A stretch of 64,000 nt of DNA, from NCBI GenBank assembly GCA_009739505.2, contig CM019172.2, forward strand, positions 34,471,873 through 34,535,872, read 5' to 3'. Below, in pieces: positions 59,536-64,000 of this stretch (its first letter is position 1; each line of letters starts with the position of its first letter). The notes under the pieces were generated by a model. The model had not been told where the DNA came from. It ran no database searches and was given only the letters and a program-made list of their open reading frames with translations. Position numbers and translations under genes: made by a program. The DNA is from Apolygus lucorum. Taxonomy: Eukaryota; Arthropoda; Insecta; Hemiptera; Miridae.

Positions 59536-59593
59536 GTTTTATAAAATATCCCTCAAGTCATTTGAGAATGACTTGAGGGATATTTTATAAAAC
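59536..59593. repeat. Perfect 27-bp hairpin, 4-base loop
   Basis: GTTTTATAAAATATCCCTCA starts the left arm (59536-59562). After TGAG the right arm (59567-59593) is its exact reverse complement. No mismatch or bulge, which is unlike a miRNA precursor. Confidence 0.95.
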
Positions 59594-62500
59594 TCATTGT
59601 GAAAATCCTTTAAAATAATTAAAAGATCAATATGATCAATATGAATAACATTCGTATTAAAAGAGCAGTTCAAGTTTTTAAAAGTTGAATCAAGGGAAAG
59701 ATATATCTTTTTTGTTCTATCCTGCTTCTAAACTTATAACGAGGGTCTAGTTAGTTTTTAGATTTTTTTAGTTGACGGACAAACGAACCATCAAACTTTC
59801 TTTATCCACCGTTAAATAAGTTTGCTCAGGTCAAGACCGTAAACATTTAGTTGCATACCTACTTTTTAATACAGTTTCGTACGTCTCTATTTTTCCTTCT
59901 CCTTTTTACTCCCGCTAATTAACTGTTAAGTTGTCAACATGAATATTGCGAAATTCTAGCTTTCCGAAGTAAGGATTTTTTTGTTACGGAAGTGGGGAAA
60001 CTCTTTAAGAGCGAAGGGGAAGTCACCCCAACAGTGTTGGACTCCCCATGAATTGGGCCTACCAACTAAAACCCCACTCCCTCTGCTTAGGACTCACCCC
60101 GGAACCACTTGTACAGTATTACTTCAGGGTGAGCCCTTTTTTTGTGTCAAATGGCTGCTCTTACTTGTAAGGAAGGATAAAAGTAAGGATAAAAGAGTTG
60201 GTTTTTACGGAGCGATGTGAAAGTTAGAAACTGAAATTTGTAGATGCAAAGGATTCTCGCATGAACATTCGATTATACAAGTCTTCCGGTCTTTTCATTT
60301 TCATGAATGGGTAATAAACAGGAGAAGTATAATTATTTTTTTAAAAACGCTTTTAAAAGTCGCGTTTTTAGCATTAACGTGGAATCTTTATGATGAAAAT
60401 GACATTGATTCAATTAGAATTAGATGAGCAGACAATCACGTGAGAGAGGCCGGACAATAATTTTAAATTATTACGTGAATTTTTATTGCAACTTTTTTTT
60501 GGTTATAAATTATTGATTAGTTACCAAGTCAGGAAGTCGTGGTGGGCATAAAAGGTCCAATAGAAGTGGCGACGTTTCATTACTCATGCGGTTTCCTACG
60601 ATGAATTGTTTGTGTGACATCAAAAAACTTACTTTCAAACATAATTTGTATGGTTATTGAGGAAATCTATGGATGTAAACCTAATAGCCACGCACTGCAA
60701 GGGAAAACAACTTTAGTTGAATGTGTTCATCGTGCAACTCGTACTGTAAAATGCAATGCAGTTATGATTTATATCGGATCATACATCAAGAGTCCTCCTG
60801 ACGCATACCTACTCGTAGGTACAAGTTTCTTGTACCTCCATGTATGAAAAAAATATGAACATGAATAACCGTACCCCACGCAGTGACAGGGAACAGCGCT
60901 AGCATTTTTCAACTGGAAGTCGAGGAAGTGAGGTAGACTCAGACAAGGTCTGGTAATGGTGGATGTGTCATCAAGTAGGAATGCGAACCTTGCCTCGTGT
61001 TTCGAAAAACCGTTTTTTTTTGTCGGATGAAAACTTTTGTCCGTGTTTATCGAACTGAAGACTGAAGTTGTTCATCTTCCAGTTCCCTGAAATTGATACT
61101 GAGCAGCTGGTAAATAAATCAATAAATCTTCAATAATGTCAAAAAAGAATCCATCTCTACTGCACAATCGTAAAAAAGTGTGGCCATATTTAAGGGGTTA
61201 TTTTCCCTTTTGATGTTTAAGGAAAACTGTTCAAATTGAAATTGAAATCAATTTTAATTTTTATAAATATTTATTTATAATTAATTTAAATTGAGTGACG
61301 GACCTTATTTTTGAGTCGATTCGAGGGAGCCAAGCTATCTCCAGGTTCTTGAGGTTTCCTTTTCTTTTTCGTAGTTCGCTGATTCCTGCTGCCGCCTCCA
61401 CTCGCTCCAGTCTCCTGTCGCTTTCTGTGATATTAGGATTGCTCACCTCAGATCCTTGAGTGTCAACAGCGCTTCTCATCGTCAACCATGATGATATGAT
61501 ATCATTATAATTCGGCTACTTGGACGCAGGGCGGGTAGATGATTTCGGAAATTCCTGTCATACTTCACAATACCGGAAAACTTCGAAGGCGTACCTAGTG
61601 AAGCTCAAACTTGGGAACAGTATTTGCTAACAATATGATATCAACATAACATTGCATTCAAATGAAAATTCGGCAGGAAATCAACGTAAATTGCCAATAG
61701 GTTTGAAGACATACCTACAGCTTTCATAGAATGAGAACATTAAACAATAGGTACACGTGCACGTACTCAACCCAGTACAATATGAAATAGTGGGACTCAA
61801 ACAACCATGCCATGTAGAGATCACTAATTTGGTGTTAAAATAATATGTTAGGGGATTATTAGATAAAATTAGATTGGTAGGTAGCGTATATCAAGATACT
61901 TGTTATCGGGATGAAAGTTAAATGAATGGATTAAATAATTGAATACAAAGTTTTCTTCAAGTAGGGACTTGAAGAAGAAATAAATTGAACAGAATGAAAT
62001 AATGATATTGGGTGTTCAAGCAGAGCGTAACAAGTCGAGCCCTAACGTTGAGCCATTGTGGTATTACGTTCCCCCAGCTTTAATTTTTTTTGCAAGCAGG
62101 AATGTTATCCAAGCTTCCAAGGTACCAATAGGAAGGTGTTAAATTATTTGTGACATGCACCTTCGAATTGCTTCGACTAACAAAGTTTTCAGAGCTAATG
62201 TGCATTGTTGCCTGAAGTACACATAGTTGCTGTTGCTTCCTTTTCTGCAGAAATATTGTATTGCAAATTCCTTCGGTGCATAACCTCAAGCAGATTTTGT
62301 CGTCGTTTACTTGATGAAATGATCTACCAATTTTCCCTGATGGTATAGACTTCAGAAGGGACTGCATCGGAATCGTGCTAATTTGGCGTTGCTCATCTAC
62401 TGGCTCCTCTTTACTCTGGAGCTTAGATGTGTCAAATTGTTTGTAAGTGGATTAAATATTGATTAATCGAAGCTGAATGAAGATGGAGCTTCCGATTCAA

Positions 62501-63690
62501 TTCTGTTGTTGTTTCCTATTCTAAAGCTTGACTGTTTGTTACTTCCTATGCTGCAAAACCTTAGGCAGATCTTGCTTCCTTTAGAATGATTTTCAAATTT
62601 TCCAAGCTAGTAGATACAAGGAGCATCTAGAGGAAGAATGGTGGAACGGAGTGCCTAGCTAAGATAAGATGAACCTTCAGTAGCTCAAAACCCTAGGTTA
62701 TCTCTCTTATCAGTTGGCTTATGTGATGTAGGTATCGTGTGTTGTGTTTCTAATTCTTTCGTAAATTATAGAATGGTTTTAAAATTAATGTTGTTTATCT
62801 AAGAGTACATAGATTTTCATTTCATTTCAGACTGAATCCCCTTCCCGTTCTCTGGAGCTTAGACGTTTGTAGGCAAGTGCTGCTACGAATAAATTAGGTA
62901 TTGAAGGATATTGTAGGCAAGTGCTGCTACGAATAAATTAGGTATTGAAGGATCTAAGCGAATTGTTACAATGACGTCCGAGCAACGTTGATTGATCCAT
63001 TCGCTTCCAAACCGCACTATTTCTGCGGGCCGAAGGGCGTCTGCGTGACCAGGAAACCGTTAGGAACTTCATGAGTGCAGCTTCCGCCACTGACCGGAGG
63101 CCGCGGGGGCCCTCACCTTGCGCCCGTCCCCCAAGGTTCATCTCATTAACGTCCCCACTTCTCCACTGTTAAAACCGCTAAAGCCAGATCAGTAGATCCC
63201 TACCTGACTACATTATATTTTTTGCGTACCTACCAGTTTTTAACACTCATCATGTATACAGGAAATGACCTCACCTGCTTTTGCAGGATTTTTTCGTCAC
63301 CTACCTCCATCACAATCTCCAATATGTCTAAGCTTGATTAGCTTCGTATTTTAGATACCCACTTTTCAAAAGAATATGAATCATTCCACAAATTGTCTCT
63401 AAACAAGACTGCTGATTTATTCAGTAAAATATTCCTTTCATAAGGTAGATCCTGATCTAAAGAAATATAGTACTCATTGGTACCAAGTAGGAACACCTGG
63501 ATTTCACACCTTTTCACTCCTGGATTAACAAATTCCTAACCCAGAATCGTGTTGATGCTTCGAGCTAGTCTAAAGCTAGGTTCGCGTAGGTGCGTAAAGT
63601 CCTTAATGCGTAATGCGCAAGAAGAGAAGTGGGGATGTTCCATAATGCAGAAAGTGCGTGAAAACATTCACATGGCTAATTGATTACGCG
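59594..63690. other. Intronic or intergenic interval
   Basis: Mostly AT-rich without recognised genes. A 44-bp direct tandem duplication (TTGTAGGCAAGTGCTGCTAC.. at 62867 and 62911) is present. A GC-rich patch at 62970-63140 has an open minus frame (62938-63141) and a CAAGGTGAGG donor-like site on the minus strand; I recognise no protein in it. The 62100-62440 and 62500-62870 segments share phrases such as CTGGAGCTTAGA and may be an old duplication. Confidence 0.4.
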
Positions 63691-63692
63691 AT

Positions 63693-63800
63693 TAACCCTT
63701 AATATCCTGAGGTATCTTTCTGGAAGTCCGATTTTTACCTGCAACAGTTTATCCAATTTTGAACAAAAACTGATAGCCGTTGGCTACCTTGATATTCCAA
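63693..63800 (+). repeat. Dispersed repeat R5, copy 2
   Basis: AACCCTTAATATCCTGAGGT, GGAAGTCCGATTTTTA and AAAACTGATAG as at 15995-16110. Confidence 0.75.
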
Positions 63801-63810
63801 CTATGGAGTA

Positions 63811-63880
63811 AAAACGCTGCAAATCATTGCTCATAGGTTTATTATTTTCTGTATAGATCACCCTTCTGTATAGATCACTG
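63811..63880 (+). repeat. R1-type terminus
   Basis: AAAACGCTGCAAATCATTGC, GGTTTATTATTTTCTGTATA and GATCACCCTTCTGTATAGA match the left end of the 1605-1873 element. Confidence 0.8.
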
Positions 63881-63929
63881 GTTCTCCATCAATAGCACCT
63901 ACCACCATCTGTACTCTCCCTTGACCTTC

Positions 63930-64000
63930 CCTCTCAAATTTCAGCTTCCTGCGTTCAATAGGATTGAAAATGACTTCGGAGCTCACTCAGCTGATCAGTG
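63930..64000 (-). repeat. 108-bp satellite unit, inverted, cut by the window edge
   Basis: TCTCAAATTTCAGCTTCCTG, CGTTCAATAGGAT and GAGCTCACTCAGCTGATCAG are the reverse complement of the 9417-9798 unit. Confidence 0.85.

Noticed and set aside
13943..64000. Search for the Ovo C2H2 zinc fingers on the + strand
   Set aside because: No frame shows the C-x2-C / H-x3-4-H pattern with the Ovo finger sequence, so the remaining exons are taken to lie beyond the window.

Overview
This is animal genomic DNA, almost certainly from an insect. Diagnostic points are one spliced exon encoding the N-terminus of the zinc-finger regulator Ovo/Shavenbaby, GT..AG splice signals, and dense arthropod-type transposons (hAT, DD41D mariner, non-LTR retrotransposons, Penelope-like structures). 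I suspect a hemipteran from general character, but the sequence does not prove the order. No bacterial or viral genes were recognised.

Layout. Positions 1-13230 are a layered bed of transposable elements upstream of the gene. The commonest family (called R1 here) appears about 14 times in the window and has repeatedly been a target for other elements: a 2.4-kb element with AATA target duplications (6237-8646), a non-LTR retrotransposon fragment (about 26640-27372), a foldback hAT element (32479-33554), and a block of tandem repeats (about 3166-4451). A 2.8-kb near-perfect palindrome (10399-13230) ends 577 bp upstream of the ovo start codon. Positions 13231-13806 are CpG-rich and look like promoter plus 5' UTR, with one long upstream ORF. 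The first coding exon of ovo is at 13807-13942 on the + strand and ends in a splice donor.

Positions 13943-64000 carry no recognisable zinc-finger exon, so they are best read as a long first intron of ovo, or intron plus intergenic DNA. This stretch holds a 12-bp-flanked foldback element (14990-15601), two compact Penelope-like structures with 11-12 bp target duplications and hammerhead-like motifs (18077-18878, 35205-35810), a larger inverted repeat of the same style (45768-48466) that contains a hAT element (46297-48041), a 156-bp minisatellite that is one open frame (about 19075-20025), two hAT elements with perfect 8-bp duplications, a dead DD41D mariner whose lost end is replaced by an inverted copy of its other end (28999-29905), a 5'-truncated non-LTR retrotransposon with a 12-bp duplication (51437-51777), a 41-bp minisatellite (41606-42036) and several perfect hairpins. 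The rest looks like single-copy intronic sequence.

Taken together, one developmental regulator's promoter and first exon sit inside a region saturated with hairpin-forming elements. The points most worth following are the ovo exon with its palindrome neighbour, the Penelope-like hammerhead structures, and the iterated-motif AATA element.
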